Counted from the stretch's first letter, positions 36,184 to 46,166 are shown. The stretch is 64,000 nt of DNA from Pirellulales bacterium (GCA_036490175.1 DASXEJ010000122.1:17032-81031), one strand, 5' to 3'. The notes: generated from the sequence alone by a model not told the origin. Numbers and translations: made by a program.

Positions 36184-36255
36184 ACTGCGCACCAAGCCGC
36201 GACTATGCCCGCGTTTGTCGCACCGTTTCTCTCGTTGCAACCATTTGGCACCCTT

Positions 36256-36477
36256 ATGCCGAACGCCTTCGATCCCTATCGCGAAGCACTGGTCGTCGAG
36301 ACCTCGACCGTCTGGCCCGACGAATACGACTCTTGGGAACCGGCCCAGCGGGAACAAGTCGAAGCACGCCTTCACGCTGAACCCCAGGCGGCTGCCGATA
36401 TGGACTATGTCCGCCTGCACACGGGTTTTTGCCGCCAGATCACCGTCACGCCGGCCGACATCGATCGCGTGAAGTAG
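36256..36477 (+). CDS. Small conserved acidic protein (73 aa)
   Basis: 73 residues beginning MPNAFDPYREALVVET and ending FCRQITVTPADIDRVK. It is acidic and mostly helical, with WPDEYDSWEPAQREQVEARLHA in the middle. It resembles a small conserved protein I recall from planctomycetes, function unknown. The frame is open upstream but the homologous part starts at this ATG. It precedes aroB by 194 bp on the same strand. Confidence 0.6.
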   Translation: MPNAFDPYREALVVETSTVWPDEYDSWEPAQREQVEARLHAEPQAAADMDYVRLHTGFCRQITVTPADIDRVK

Positions 36478-36671
36478 ATCGGACCTCGAAACAAGCCGCA
36501 ACAAATGCTGCCGGCACGCGGGCCACGCTACGGCGAACCAGGCACGACGTTCTGGCCTGGGCAGCCCCCCTATGGCGATCTACAGTGGGACTCTGGGCCA
36601 AATTCCAGCCCGGAGTCTGACTGCTGTCGGGGCTAGTCTCGCTTTCTTTTTGATTTCGGAGCACACAGCAC

Positions 36672-37763
36672 GTGAGCCGTGCGACAACCATTGTTGAAGT
36701 TGCGCTCGCCGAGCGCACCTATACGATCGAGATCGGCACGGGCAATCTCAGCGAAGCCGGCCGCTTTGTCGACGAGCGGATGGCCCCGTCGCACTTCGCA
36801 TTGATCACAGACGATAACGTGGCAGATCGCCATGCGCGCCCGGTGGCCGAAAGTCTCGCCGAGAACGCCGACGTCGACATTCTCTCTGTAGAAGCTGGCG
36901 AAACGGCCAAGAGTATCGCCACGGCCGAGGTGCTGTGGCAAAAATTGCTCGAAGTCGGCGCCGATCGCGGCACCGTCGTGGTGGCCGTGGGCGGGGGGGT
37001 CGTGGGGGATCTGGCCGGCTTCGTCGCGGCCACATTCGCACGCGGATTAGCCTTCGTGCAGATTCCGACCACGCTCCTGGCCCAGGTCGATAGCTCGGTC
37101 GGCGGCAAGGTGGGTGTCAACCTGCCCGGCGCAAAAAATATGGTGGGCGCCTTTTGGCAACCACGCGGCGTGTTGATCGACACAGCCGTGCTCGCGACGC
37201 TGCCCGAGCGTGAATATCGCGCCGGCCTGGCCGAGGTGGTGAAATACGGTGTGATTCTCGACGCCGAATTCTTCAGCTATCTAGAGTCACACGTGACCGA
37301 ATTGCAAGCCCGTCAGGACGACGTGCTACGGCAAGTAGTTGCACGCAGCTGCCAGCTCAAGGCCGACGTGGTCAAGGCGGACGAACGCGAGGAAACGGGA
37401 CTACGGGCAGTCCTCAATTACGGACATACGTTTTGCCACGCGTTCGAGACGTTGACCGGTTATGGCCAACTGTTGCATGGCGAGGGAGTTTCCATCGGCA
37501 TGACCTGTGCCGCACGACTTGCCGAGCGCTTGGCACGCGTCGACGGAGCATTTGTGCGTCGGCAATTCGAACTACTCACTGCGTTAGGGCTGCCGACGGT
37601 GGCCCCGCCACTGGATGCCGACGAAGTGTTGGCAGTGATGGCCCGCGACAAAAAGGCGGCCGCCGGAAAGCTCCGCTTCGTGCTACCCACTCAGTTAGGG
37701 CACGTCGAGCTTGTCGGCGGCATTGCCGAATCCGACGTCCGCGCGGCGCTCGACTCGGACTAA
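36672..37763 (+). CDS. aroB: 3-dehydroquinate synthase
   Basis: 363 residues starting with GTG. NAD-binding glycine block VVAVGGGVVGDLAGF, IPTTLLAQVDSSVGGKVGVN, the zinc-ligand Glu in LAEVVKYGVI, and His residues in LNYGHTFCHAFET and LLHGEGVSIGM are all present. It converts DAHP to 3-dehydroquinate in the shikimate pathway. The start is supported by GGAG eleven bases upstream and by the N-terminal strand. No other shikimate gene is next to it. Confidence 0.95.
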   Translation: MSRATTIVEVALAERTYTIEIGTGNLSEAGRFVDERMAPSHFALITDDNVADRHARPVAESLAENADVDILSVEAGETAKSIATAEVLWQKLLEVGADRGTVVVAVGGGVVGDLAGFVAATFARGLAFVQIPTTLLAQVDSSVGGKVGVNLPGAKNMVGAFWQPRGVLIDTAVLATLPEREYRAGLAEVVKYGVILDAEFFSYLESHVTELQARQDDVLRQVVARSCQLKADVVKADEREETGLRAVLNYGHTFCHAFETLTGYGQLLHGEGVSIGMTCAARLAERLARVDGAFVRRQFELLTALGLPTVAPPLDADEVLAVMARDKKAAAGKLRFVLPTQLGHVELVGGIAESDVRAALDSD

Positions 37764-37826
37764 GTCGGTCACTGCCCGATCAAGTGTTCGATCGGAAAAC
37801 TTGTTTCCACGGAAGGGACCCAATTC

Positions 37827-38468
37827 ATGCGATCGAAGGTGCAGTTGATCGTGGGAGTTCTGCTGGGATGCCTCTTGTCCGCCGCATGGACGTCGCTCTC
37901 TCACGAACGTGCGACGGCGGCCGTTGAGTCGGCCCCGGCCGCGGCCCACGAGCACGCGGAGTCCGACAACGAAGAGCTGGCCGCGATGTACGACGCCGAT
38001 CAGGCGGACCGGCGGCCGATGATGCAGGGGGATTGGCCCACGGACCGGTGGACGATCGGTCGCCTGCTCGCGCGTGATGTCTTGCGCCAGGCGCGGCTGA
38101 TGACGCTGTACAAGGGAGGCGCCCTCTGCACCGGCAACGACTACTATCATGCGGCGATGATCTTGCAGCACTCGCAACGTCCGGATGGCTTTCTGCTGGC
38201 CCACGAATTCTGCGTCGTGGCTATTGCCAAGGGGAACAAGCGCGCCTTGTGGCTGGCGGCCGCCACGGAGGATCGTTTCTTAATGAACATCAAGCGACCA
38301 CAGCGGTTTGGAACTCAATATTGCACGGTCGCCGATGGGCCGATGGCGCTCTACCGTGTAGAGCCGGGAGTGACCGATGCCTTGCGCAAGGAATTGCACG
38401 TGCCGAGTTTGGCCGAGGGTAAGGAGCTAGAGGCTAAATTCCAGAAGTTATATCCCGGCAAAAGATAG
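37827..38468 (+). CDS. Secreted DUF6624-like protein
   Basis: 213 residues with an N-terminal signal or anchor (about 7-25). The mature part has MYDADQADRRP, TGNDYYHAAMILQHS, AHEFCVVAIAKGNKRALWLAAATEDRFLM and RFGTQYC, a pattern seen in DUF6624-type proteins of unknown function. The invariant-looking His residues (YYHAAM, AHEF) could bind a metal. ATG at 37827 with GAAGGGA upstream. It lies 63 bp after aroB and may be read through from it. Confidence 0.65.
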   Translation: MRSKVQLIVGVLLGCLLSAAWTSLSHERATAAVESAPAAAHEHAESDNEELAAMYDADQADRRPMMQGDWPTDRWTIGRLLARDVLRQARLMTLYKGGALCTGNDYYHAAMILQHSQRPDGFLLAHEFCVVAIAKGNKRALWLAAATEDRFLMNIKRPQRFGTQYCTVADGPMALYRVEPGVTDALRKELHVPSLAEGKELEAKFQKLYPGKR

Positions 38469-38565
38469 CCACTCTTTCTGCGACGCTACTTTTCTAGCGT
38501 CCGTCGCGAGACTACGCTAACGTGCCTGTACTTCTCACTGCCGCGCGTTTTTGGGGCTGCCACTT

Positions 38566-39720
38566 TTGAGCGACACGAGCGACGTGACCCGCGGTGCTGG
38601 GAGGGATCAAACGTCGCAGGACGAGGACCTCATTGGCGCGCTCCGTTTGGCGATGGTCTCCGGGATCGGACCGCGGCTGACCGTTGCGCTCCTCGAACGA
38701 TTTGGCACGGCCGCGGCCGCGCTCGCAGCGGCTCCCAGCGAGCTGCGCGATGTCCCAGGGATCGGCAGCAAGCTGAGCACCGCCATCGCGCGGGCGCCGA
38801 ACCGCCAGGACGCCGAGGACGAAATCGAACGCTGCCGGCAGGCGGGCATCTCGATTCTCACCCCGCAGGCGGCCGGCTACCCGCGGCTACTTCGCGAGAT
38901 ACATGACCCTCCGGCGGTGCTGTTCGCCCGCGGAACGATCGAAGCGCACGACGCGCTGGCCGTTGCCATCGTTGGTTCCCGGCATGCCACGCAGTACGGC
39001 GTTGCCCAGGCAGAACGGTTGGCGGGCAGTCTGGCGCAAGCCGGACTCACCATTGTGAGTGGACTGGCGCGCGGCGTCGACGCGGCCGCACATCGCGGCG
39101 CGCTGGCGGCCGGGGGCCGTACGATCGCCGTGCTGGGATCCGGACTAGCGAATATCTATCCGCCTGAGCACGTGCAATTAGCAGACGAAGTGGCCGACGG
39201 CGGAGCGCTATTGAGCGAAGCGCCGCCTCGCACGCAGCCCACCAGCGGCGCCTTCCCGCAGCGCAACCGATTGATCAGCGGCCTTTCGTTGGGTGTGATT
39301 GTCGTCGAAGCTTCCATCCAATCGGGCGCGCTCATCACGGCCCGGCATGCCACTGAGCAGGGTCGCGATATTTTCGCCGTGCCGGGACGAGTCGATAGCC
39401 GCGTCTCGCACGGCTGCCATCGACTGATCCGCGACGGCGCAAAGCTGGTCGAAACAGCCGACGACGTACTCGAAGAATTAGGTCCTTTGGTCGAGGCCAC
39501 CTCGGACGCTGCCGGCCAGAGCGTGCATCATCCGGCCGAACTACTGCTCAACGAACTCGAGCGCCAAGTGCTGGCCGCCGTATCGGCCGAGGCGACGACG
39601 ATCGATCACGTGGTCGCCACCTCAAAGCTGCCGACGCCCCAAGTACTGGCAACCTTGAGCGTCCTCGAAATGCGCCGGCTCGTGCGCCGCGTGAGCGGCA
39701 ATCGAGTGGCTCGGGCGTGA
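38566..39720 (+). CDS. dprA: DNA-processing protein DprA
   Basis: About 384 residues. An N-terminal helical region with helix-hairpin-helix signature (LRDVPGIGSKLSTAIARA) is followed by the Rossmann DprA core: VAIVGSRHATQYG, TIVSGLARGVDAAAHRGAL, GSGLANIYPPEH, SGAFPQRNRLISGLS and VVEASIQSGALITARHA. A C-terminal winged helix closes the protein (ATTIDHVVATSKLPTPQVLATLSVLEM). DprA loads RecA on incoming single-stranded DNA in transformation. The start is a TTG (38566, or 38551); no ATG exists near the N-terminus. Confidence 0.93.
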   Translation: MSDTSDVTRGAGRDQTSQDEDLIGALRLAMVSGIGPRLTVALLERFGTAAAALAAAPSELRDVPGIGSKLSTAIARAPNRQDAEDEIERCRQAGISILTPQAAGYPRLLREIHDPPAVLFARGTIEAHDALAVAIVGSRHATQYGVAQAERLAGSLAQAGLTIVSGLARGVDAAAHRGALAAGGRTIAVLGSGLANIYPPEHVQLADEVADGGALLSEAPPRTQPTSGAFPQRNRLISGLSLGVIVVEASIQSGALITARHATEQGRDIFAVPGRVDSRVSHGCHRLIRDGAKLVETADDVLEELGPLVEATSDAAGQSVHHPAELLLNELERQVLAAVSAEATTIDHVVATSKLPTPQVLATLSVLEMRRLVRRVSGNRVARA

Positions 39721-39766
39721 TGGGCTCGCGTGGTCCAAGGCACCCTAAACGACCTGCCGCTCGCCG

Positions 39767-40957
39767 TCATTCTTCCGCGATCGCGATGCGCTCGGCGATG
39801 GGCGGGTGGCTGTGGAATAACATCACCGCCAGGCGAGGCGGATCTGGGTCGTCCTTGTTTAATTTTGCCAGCTTGCGAAAGGCAGAGATGTAAGCCTCGC
39901 GCAGCCCGGTCTTCACCAGCGCGAAGCGATCGCACTGCCGCTCGAATCGCCGGCTGGCCACATTTTGCAACGGTCCTAGCACCAGCGAAAACGCCCCCAA
40001 CACAAACATCAGCATCGGCAGCGCGTACACTGGCATCTGTCGTGGATCGTAAACGCTGGGCCCGATCCACAACGCCAGCGCACGGTCGCAGATCCAGAAT
40101 CCCACCAAGCTATAGACGAAACCCAGCGCCATGAGCTTTGGGATGTGGCGATAGACGTGGTGGCCAATCTCATGGGCGAACACGACCTCGATTTCGTCAA
40201 GCGTGAAACCATCGAGCAGCGTATCCCCCAACAGCACGCGTCGTGTGCGCCCCAAGCCGGCCAGCATGGCGTTGGCCTTGGACGTCTCGTCGCTGAGGAC
40301 CATGCGGTACACGCCCTCGATCGATAATCCGGACTCCGCTGCCAGGTTTGAAACCCGGTCGGCGATCTCGGGCCGGTCGAGCCGCTCGATTTTGTAAAAC
40401 AGCGGAAGAATCAGTACCGGCGCCAGTTGGCCCAGCACGACGCTCAGCAAGAAGAATCCCACGGCCGCGGCTACCCACCACCAGGTACCGACGTACCAGA
40501 ACAGCGCGTACATCGCCAGAACGATGGCCGCACCGAAGAGCGCGGCCAGCGAAAATCGCTTCAGGTGCCGCGCCACCCAATGCCCGAGAGATTGTCGGCT
40601 GAGACCGAAGCGATGTTCGATCACGTGGCCAGAGAACCAAGCCAACGGGAATGATGCGCACTCGTGTGCGGCCATCATGATTCCGTACAGGGCGAGCAAT
40701 CGCAGCGTGGGCGTGGATATTCGCGTGGCCAACCAGCCGTCGAGTGGCACCGCGGCCAAGAGGGCGAAGAGGCTCAAAAAAATCAGGTCGACTGCCGCGT
40801 CTGCCAAATCGAGCCCCAACTGCCAGCGACCGTAAAGCTTGGCTTCGGCCAGCTGCGCGGGCGACATTACTTGCTCGGATGTCTTTGCGACCCCGTCTGG
40901 GTGTCCGACTGGCGAATCCAAGGGGCTATTTGTTTCCGTCGAAGACTCATCAGACAC
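39767..40957 (-). CDS. M48-family membrane metalloprotease (Ste24-like)
   Basis: About 396 residues with several transmembrane helices. The zinc motif HEIGH (in VVFAHEIGHHVYRH) is followed by helices and a third-ligand Glu region, and the end has LFHSHPPIAERIAIAEE, typical of M48A Ste24/CAAX-type proteases. These cleave membrane-associated proteins. The GTG at 40957 is chosen because GAGGGAG lies about nine bases upstream; a further-upstream ATG would add a basic tail. Convergent with dprA. Confidence 0.88.
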   Translation of the reverse strand: MSDESSTETNSPLDSPVGHPDGVAKTSEQVMSPAQLAEAKLYGRWQLGLDLADAAVDLIFLSLFALLAAVPLDGWLATRISTPTLRLLALYGIMMAAHECASFPLAWFSGHVIEHRFGLSRQSLGHWVARHLKRFSLAALFGAAIVLAMYALFWYVGTWWWVAAAVGFFLLSVVLGQLAPVLILPLFYKIERLDRPEIADRVSNLAAESGLSIEGVYRMVLSDETSKANAMLAGLGRTRRVLLGDTLLDGFTLDEIEVVFAHEIGHHVYRHIPKLMALGFVYSLVGFWICDRALALWIGPSVYDPRQMPVYALPMLMFVLGAFSLVLGPLQNVASRRFERQCDRFALVKTGLREAYISAFRKLAKLNKDDPDPPRLAVMLFHSHPPIAERIAIAEE

Positions 40958-41331
40958 GGCAAGTTTCTCCCTCGAGCTGCTGCCTGGCGCCGGCAGAAGC
41001 CGCCTGAGATCTGTCCAATTGCGCGGGAAAGGCCCCGCACTCCCCGCGTGCAAAACCTAACGCCGACATGGCTTAAGTCAAGGATCGCGATCGTTGCGGC
41101 AGTCGCGATGAACGGTCGCGCCGTCGTCGTGCGCGTGACCGGCCGTGGGCAGTGCGCCCACGCTGTGACGGGTCACAGGAAGAGGGTTCGGGTGGTCCTA
41201 CCGGTTCTATCAGCCGGCGCTTGACCCCCGTACCGAACGCTAATTAAGCTAAATACTTATCTCGTCCCTCCAGGGAGCCGGCGTCTCACTTCCAGACTAT
41301 CCGGCCACGATGACGACAGAGAAGCGATTCC
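40958..41331. other. 374-bp divergent intergenic region, no supported gene
   Basis: Separates the M48 gene (minus) and the secreted protein gene (plus). A TTGACC at about 41221 is followed by the AT-rich TAATTAAGCTAAATAC, the likely promoter region of the plus-strand gene, but spacing does not give a clean match. Confidence 0.35.
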
Positions 41332-42315
41332 ATGCTGCACGTCTGCGCATTTAGATCATCCTCGGTGTTTGTCGGGCTATTGGCCTTGGCACTTGCGTCG
41401 GGCAGTCCCTCGTACGCCCAGCCGGCGACGCCAGCCCGGACGGCCGCCGCTAGCGCCGCACGACCGACGCGACCGAAGTTCCGGCCCTTGGCCCCCGGCG
41501 TGATGACGACCGTGGATCCGCAACGACAGACGGCCGAAGGATCGAGTCGGCATAATGCGATCGAAATCCTCACGGCTGATCCGACCTACGGCGAGCGCGA
41601 GTGGTCGGAAGGAAAATCCCCAGCGCGCGATACCGTATTTCGACGCGACATCTGGTCTTTGGAATTTGCCTTCAAGCCGATCCGGTTTGTACACATTGAC
41701 GAGCCGTCGCCCGATGGTCGCATGCAGCGCAAGCTGGTCTGGTATCTGATGTACTCGGTGAAGAACGCCGGCAGCGAGCCGGTCCGATTCTTTCCCGAGT
41801 TCGTGCTGGTGAGCAAGGATACCGGCAAGGTCTACCCATCGCGATTGATACCGTTGGCCGTGCCGCTGATTCGCAAGCGCGAGGACGCCAATCGGCCGCT
41901 TTTGAATACGGTCGAGGTGAGCGGCAAGATCGCCCCCACGCCCAAAGGCCAGGATCCCACAATCTGGGGCGTGGCCACCTGGGAGGACATCGATCCTAGT
42001 ACCGACTATTTCGCAATTTTTGTGCAAGGGTTGACCAACGCCTACCAATGGACAGACCCACCGGGAGTGTTCCAGCCGGGGGATCCGCCCGGCAAGGGAC
42101 GAGAGTTCTTCGCCAAAACCCTGATTCTCAATTTCTGGCGTCCTAGCGACAAAGAGGAAGAACACGAGGGAGAAATCCGCTTCGAGGACTACTCTTGGGC
42201 GTATGGCCAATTGACGCCGCAAGGATTTATCGCTAAAAAACCCGATCCGGCCCCTGCGGCGGTCCCGGCTGAACAGCCAGCTGAGGAACCTGCCGGGGCC
42301 GAAGAAAATCCCTAA
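41332..42315 (+). CDS. Secreted protein of unknown function
   Basis: 327 residues with a clear signal peptide ending near SPSYAQ. The mature part has an immunoglobulin-like strand pattern ([45 protein letters not shown]) and ends in a Pro/Ala/Glu-rich tail. I believe it is a planctomycete-conserved secreted protein; no function is known. It is 70 bp upstream of rpmA on the same strand. Confidence 0.65.
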   Translation: MLHVCAFRSSSVFVGLLALALASGSPSYAQPATPARTAAASAARPTRPKFRPLAPGVMTTVDPQRQTAEGSSRHNAIEILTADPTYGEREWSEGKSPARDTVFRRDIWSLEFAFKPIRFVHIDEPSPDGRMQRKLVWYLMYSVKNAGSEPVRFFPEFVLVSKDTGKVYPSRLIPLAVPLIRKREDANRPLLNTVEVSGKIAPTPKGQDPTIWGVATWEDIDPSTDYFAIFVQGLTNAYQWTDPPGVFQPGDPPGKGREFFAKTLILNFWRPSDKEEEHEGEIRFEDYSWAYGQLTPQGFIAKKPDPAPAAVPAEQPAEEPAGAEENP

Positions 42316-42385
42316 GGCTCTACGACGCAGGACAGCAGACGAACCTGTCCGACGTCCCGGATGCCCCCCCGAGGAGACGCAAGTC

Positions 42386-42637
42386 ATGGCACATAAAAAA
42401 GGTCAGGGTTCCAGCCGCAACGGTCGTGATTCCAACGGCCAGCGACGTGGAATCAAGAAATACGGTGGCGAGCAGGTCATCGCTGGCAACATTCTGGTGC
42501 GCCAGGTAGGCACCCGTTACCAGGCGGGCCGCGGCGTAGGTCAAGGCAAGGACTACACGCTCTTCGCCCTGATCGAGGGAATTGTGACGTTCGACCGTGG
42601 TGGACGTCGAGTGAGCGTCCTGTCCGCAGCTTCGTAG
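42386..42637 (+). CDS. rpmA: 50S ribosomal protein L27
   Basis: 83 residues, full family length. It starts [20 protein letters not shown] and has the characteristic [24 protein letters not shown] and [16 protein letters not shown] blocks. The N-terminal tail reaches the peptidyl-transferase centre. The usual partner rplU (L21) is not next to it; a secreted-protein gene takes that place. A strong terminator lies 26 bp downstream, before obg. Confidence 0.97.
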   Translation: MAHKKGQGSSRNGRDSNGQRRGIKKYGGEQVIAGNILVRQVGTRYQAGRGVGQGKDYTLFALIEGIVTFDRGGRRVSVLSAAS

Positions 42638-42662
42638 CAGCCGCTCGATCTAGTGATTCACG

Positions 42663-42699
42663 CGGGGACGGTCCATGTCGGGTCGTTCCCGTTTTTTTT
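42663..42699 (+). terminator. Rho-independent terminator of rpmA
   Basis: CGGGGACG pairs with CGTTCCCG (one G-T wobble) around a 13-base loop, followed by eight T. It starts 26 bases after the rpmA stop and ends its transcript before obg. Confidence 0.85.
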
Positions 42700-42855
42700 G
42701 GTAGACATTCGTGCCCCCGCGCCGTGGGGCGCGGCGCGTTGTCTGGCCCTGGCGACGACGCATAGCCGACCAATGTGCGTTCGTCCTTTGCTCAGCGATC
42801 GTCTCTTGCCTCGTACTACTGCGGTTCGCGCGTCGGCCACTCCGGGCGTCTTTAC

Positions 42856-43866
42856 ATGTTTGTAGATCGAGTGAAGATTCAAGTCGAAGCAGGCAAGGGA
42901 GGAGACGGCTGCCTCAGCTTTCGCCGCGAGAAGTTCGTTCCGCACGGCGGACCCGACGGCGGTGACGGCGGCGACGGCGGCAGCGTCATCATCGAAGCGC
43001 GCGACGGCGTCAACAACCTGGCCGCGCTCACGCACCGCTTTCATTGGCGCGCCGAAAGTGGGCAGGCCGGTAGCGGCTCGAACCGGCACGGCCGTAGCGC
43101 CGAAGACATGCTATTACTTGTGCCCCCTGGCACCGTGATCATCGACGCTGCGGGCGGATTCATCATCAAGGACCTGACGCGCGCCGGCGAACATGTCACC
43201 GCGGCGGCCGCAGGGCGCGGTGGCAAGGGCAACCTGCATTTCAAATCTTCGACCAATCGCGCCCCGCGAGAATGGACCAAAGGGCAGCCGGGCGAGATAC
43301 GAGAAATCGTGCTCGAACTGAAGGTCATTGCCGACGTGGGATTGGTCGGCAAACCCAATGCGGGCAAGAGCACACTCCTCAGTCGATTGTCTCATGCGCG
43401 TCCGCAGATCGCGGCCTATCCTTTTACGACCAAGTATCCCAACCTGGGAATCGTAAAACTCGACGCTGAGCGGTCGTTTGTCATGGCTGACCTGCCCGGT
43501 CTGATCGAGGGCGCACATGACGGCGCCGGGCTGGGCCATGAGTTTCTTCGTCATATCGAACGCGCCGGCATCCTGGTACACCTGGTCGAGCCGATGCCGG
43601 CCGATGGCAGCGATCCGCTGGCGAACTATCTGGCCATCCGTCACGAGTTAGAGCTGCACGACGTGCAACTGGGCCAACGCCCCGAGATCGTCGCGATCTC
43701 CAAAAGTGAGTTGCCGGGCGCAGAGGACATCCGTCAGCAATTGTGCGAACACTTGGGACGCGATGTTCTGGCGATGTCTGCCGTCACGGGCCAGGGCTTG
43801 GACAAGCTGCTGGCCGCGATTACACGACAACTAGATGCGCAGCGTACTCCGGAGACGACCGCATGA
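42856..43866 (+). CDS. obg: Obg/CgtA GTPase
   Basis: 336 residues. The glycine-rich Obg fold fills about 1-158 (KIQVEAGKGGDGCLSFRREKF; GGPDGGDGGDGGSV). The GTPase domain shows G1 GKPNAGKSTLL, switch region PFTT, G3 DLPGLIEGA and a G4-like SKSE region, with G5 SAV near the end. No C-terminal OCT extension is present. Obg is an essential ribosome-assembly GTPase. The ATG at 42856 matches the family start. The stop overlaps coaX (ATGA). Confidence 0.95.
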   Translation: MFVDRVKIQVEAGKGGDGCLSFRREKFVPHGGPDGGDGGDGGSVIIEARDGVNNLAALTHRFHWRAESGQAGSGSNRHGRSAEDMLLLVPPGTVIIDAAGGFIIKDLTRAGEHVTAAAAGRGGKGNLHFKSSTNRAPREWTKGQPGEIREIVLELKVIADVGLVGKPNAGKSTLLSRLSHARPQIAAYPFTTKYPNLGIVKLDAERSFVMADLPGLIEGAHDGAGLGHEFLRHIERAGILVHLVEPMPADGSDPLANYLAIRHELELHDVQLGQRPEIVAISKSELPGAEDIRQQLCEHLGRDVLAMSAVTGQGLDKLLAAITRQLDAQRTPETTA

Positions 43867-44648
43867 GCGCCGCAAGCAATGCGCCGCTTGTCGCCGTCGA
43901 TGTGGGCAACAGCCGCGTGAAGCTCGGTCTGTTTACGACGATCGACGGCCAACCGCTTCCCACGCCCACCAGCACTCTGGACATCGGACCGGCGCCCGAG
44001 GAGCTCGATCGTATCCGCGGCTGGCTTGCTACGCTTGCGGTGACAGAGCCTTCCTGGTGGATCGGCAGCGTGCAGCGCGAAGTTGCCGGCCGACTCGTCG
44101 GCTGGCTGCGCAATGAAGGGGCCGCGCGGATCACGATGATCGCCTCCGGTGATTTGCCCCTGACGGTGGCACTGGCGCGGCCCGACAAGGTGGGCATCGA
44201 TCGACTCCTGGATGCCGTGGCGACGAATCGTTTGCGTCGGCCCGGCGAGCCGGCCATCGTGGCGGATTTGGGCACGGCGATCACGATTGATCTGATCTCG
44301 CCCGACGGTGCCTTTCTCGGCGGCGCCATTATGCCGGGCATCGCCACCAGCGCGCGAGCGATGCACGAGTTCACCGACCTGTTGCCGCTGGTCGAGATGT
44401 GGAAGCTGGGCGAACCTCCATCCCCCTTAGGCACAGCCACGGCCGAAGCCATGAAGGCCGGGCTCTATTGGGGCGCGGTCGGAGGTGTGCGTGAGTTGGT
44501 CGACCGCCTGGCCGAGGGCTTGCCTACGCGGCCGCGACTTTTCCTCAGCGGCGGCGCGGCACCTTCGGTGGCCCGGCTGTTGTCGGAGGATGCCCTCTAT
44601 GTTCCGCACTTGACGCTGGCCGGCATTGCTTTGACTGCGGCACAGTGA
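43863..44648 (+). CDS. coaX: Type III pantothenate kinase
   Basis: 261 residues of the ASKHA-fold CoaX family. Phosphate 1 motif VAVDVGNSRVKLGLF is at the start, the pantothenate-binding PDKVGIDRL is mid-sequence, and the phosphate 2 block ADLGTAITIDL is followed by GGAIMPGI. It makes phosphopantothenate, the first step of CoA synthesis, without feedback inhibition. The ATG overlaps the obg stop by four bases, and the stop overlaps a GTG of the next frame, so obg, coaX and the MnmE-like gene form one coupled operon. Confidence 0.93.
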   Translation: MSAASNAPLVAVDVGNSRVKLGLFTTIDGQPLPTPTSTLDIGPAPEELDRIRGWLATLAVTEPSWWIGSVQREVAGRLVGWLRNEGAARITMIASGDLPLTVALARPDKVGIDRLLDAVATNRLRRPGEPAIVADLGTAITIDLISPDGAFLGGAIMPGIATSARAMHEFTDLLPLVEMWKLGEPPSPLGTATAEAMKAGLYWGAVGGVRELVDRLAEGLPTRPRLFLSGGAAPSVARLLSEDALYVPHLTLAGIALTAAQ

Positions 44649-44743
44649 TTGTTGAACGACCGATCCCGCGCGGAACGTGCGCGTTCAAAGACGATTGGGC
44701 AGTGATGTCAGCGTTCAGTCCTCATGTCTCGGATCGCTTCACG

Positions 44744-45901
44744 ATGCATTCGGCCAACCAGCTCGCGATCTGCGTGTTGACGCCGCCCGGACGTGGTGCC
44801 GTGGCAACCGTGGCCTTGGCTGGTGCCGATGCCGCGGCGGCGTTGGGGCGGTTCCTTCGTGCTTCCTCGGGACGGTCTGCCAGCGAATTACTCGTGGAAA
44901 GGGTTTATCACGGGCGCTGGGCTACCGAGTTGGGGGAAGAACTTGTCGTCTGCCGCACGGCCACCGACGCGTTCGAGATCCACTGCCACGGTGGTCCGAG
45001 TGCCATTAAATCGATTACGGAGAAATTGTCGGCCGCCGGAGCGACGGAAATCGGCTGGCGGAATTGGACAACACGGTACGCTGTCGGCGCCATCGAGCAC
45101 GATGCATTCGTGGCTTTGACTACCGCGCGCACCGAACGTGCGGCAAGTGTCTTGCTTGACCAGTGGCAGGGCGCGCTGCGGCAAGAACTGCGCGGCATTG
45201 TGGCTGATTGCGGTCTGCGTGACGTTGCACGCGCGCAGGATCGCTTGCGCGAATTGGCCGGCCGAGTGTCGCTTGGGCGGCGGCTTACCAGACCCTCGCA
45301 GGTCGTGTTGGCGGGTCTTCCCAATGTGGGCAAGAGCAGCCTTATCAACGCCTTGGTTGGGTACGAAAGAACGATCGTCTTTGACGAGCCTGGCACTACG
45401 CGTGACGTAGTCACTGCCGAAATTGCCGCCGATGGCTTGCCGATCGTGCTATCGGATACCGCTGGCCTGCGTCCTAGTGACGATCCGCTAGAGGAAGCTG
45501 GCATGCGTCTGGCTCGCGAACGTTTGGCGTCGAGCGACGTCATCATCTTGGTTTTCGACGCCAGCACACCACCGTCGATCGATGACCAGCAGTTGCACGA
45601 TCAATGGCCGAACGCAATCGTCGTAAAGAATAAGTGCGACTTATTAACACGCGAGCCTGTTAGTGGCGGGCCAGGAGAAGTTCGCACCAGTGCCGTGACG
45701 GGCCAGGGAATCGGCGAATTGCTGCAAGCGGTCAGCCAGCGCCTCGTTGCCCACTGGCCGTCGGCCGGCGCCGCCGTTCCCTTCACGGAAGAGCAAGCGT
45801 TGGCAATTCGTCAGGCGCTCGCTGCTCTTGGCCGCGGCGATAGCGAGCTAGTAACCGGTGCGCTGACAGTGCTGCTAGCGGCGCCACCAGGATCTCTCTA
45901 G
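44744..45901 (+). CDS. MnmE/TrmE-like GTPase lacking the C-terminal CxGK motif
   Basis: 385 residues. The N-terminal MnmE folate-binding domain is recognisable (AICVLTPPGRGAV; EIHCHGGPSAIKSI). A helical segment is followed by a G domain with G1 GLPNVGKSSLINAL, the TTRD switch, G3 DTAGLR and G4 NKCD. The usual length is about 455 residues ending FCIGK, whose cysteine is catalytic for tRNA modification; here the protein ends ALTVLLAAPPGSL, so that motif is missing. It is probably a paralogue with a different role. The start is uncertain: GTG at 44645 overlaps the coaX stop, ATG at 44705 and 44744 are alternatives; 44744 matches MnmE best. Confidence 0.85.
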   Translation: MHSANQLAICVLTPPGRGAVATVALAGADAAAALGRFLRASSGRSASELLVERVYHGRWATELGEELVVCRTATDAFEIHCHGGPSAIKSITEKLSAAGATEIGWRNWTTRYAVGAIEHDAFVALTTARTERAASVLLDQWQGALRQELRGIVADCGLRDVARAQDRLRELAGRVSLGRRLTRPSQVVLAGLPNVGKSSLINALVGYERTIVFDEPGTTRDVVTAEIAADGLPIVLSDTAGLRPSDDPLEEAGMRLARERLASSDVIILVFDASTPPSIDDQQLHDQWPNAIVVKNKCDLLTREPVSGGPGEVRTSAVTGQGIGELLQAVSQRLVAHWPSAGAAVPFTEEQALAIRQALAALGRGDSELVTGALTVLLAAPPGSL

Positions 45902-46166
45902 GCGCAAGCAGCTTCGCCGCTATACTCACCCAGCTTTTCACGGCGATTTCGTGTCGCCCGGCGGCGCGAGGTCCCTGTCGGCGCACGCGCAAGACCACGT
46001 TTCCTTGTGCGGTCGGGCGCGGCGGCGACGCACTTTGTCGTTAGTCGTTTCCGGCGTGCAGTCGTTACGTCATCCGCAGCACGATAGTCGCGTGTTGCGT
46101 TAATTGTTCAGACGCCGCGTGAAACGCACAGATACGTCCGAGCTTCCAGAGAAGGAGAAGTGTGTC

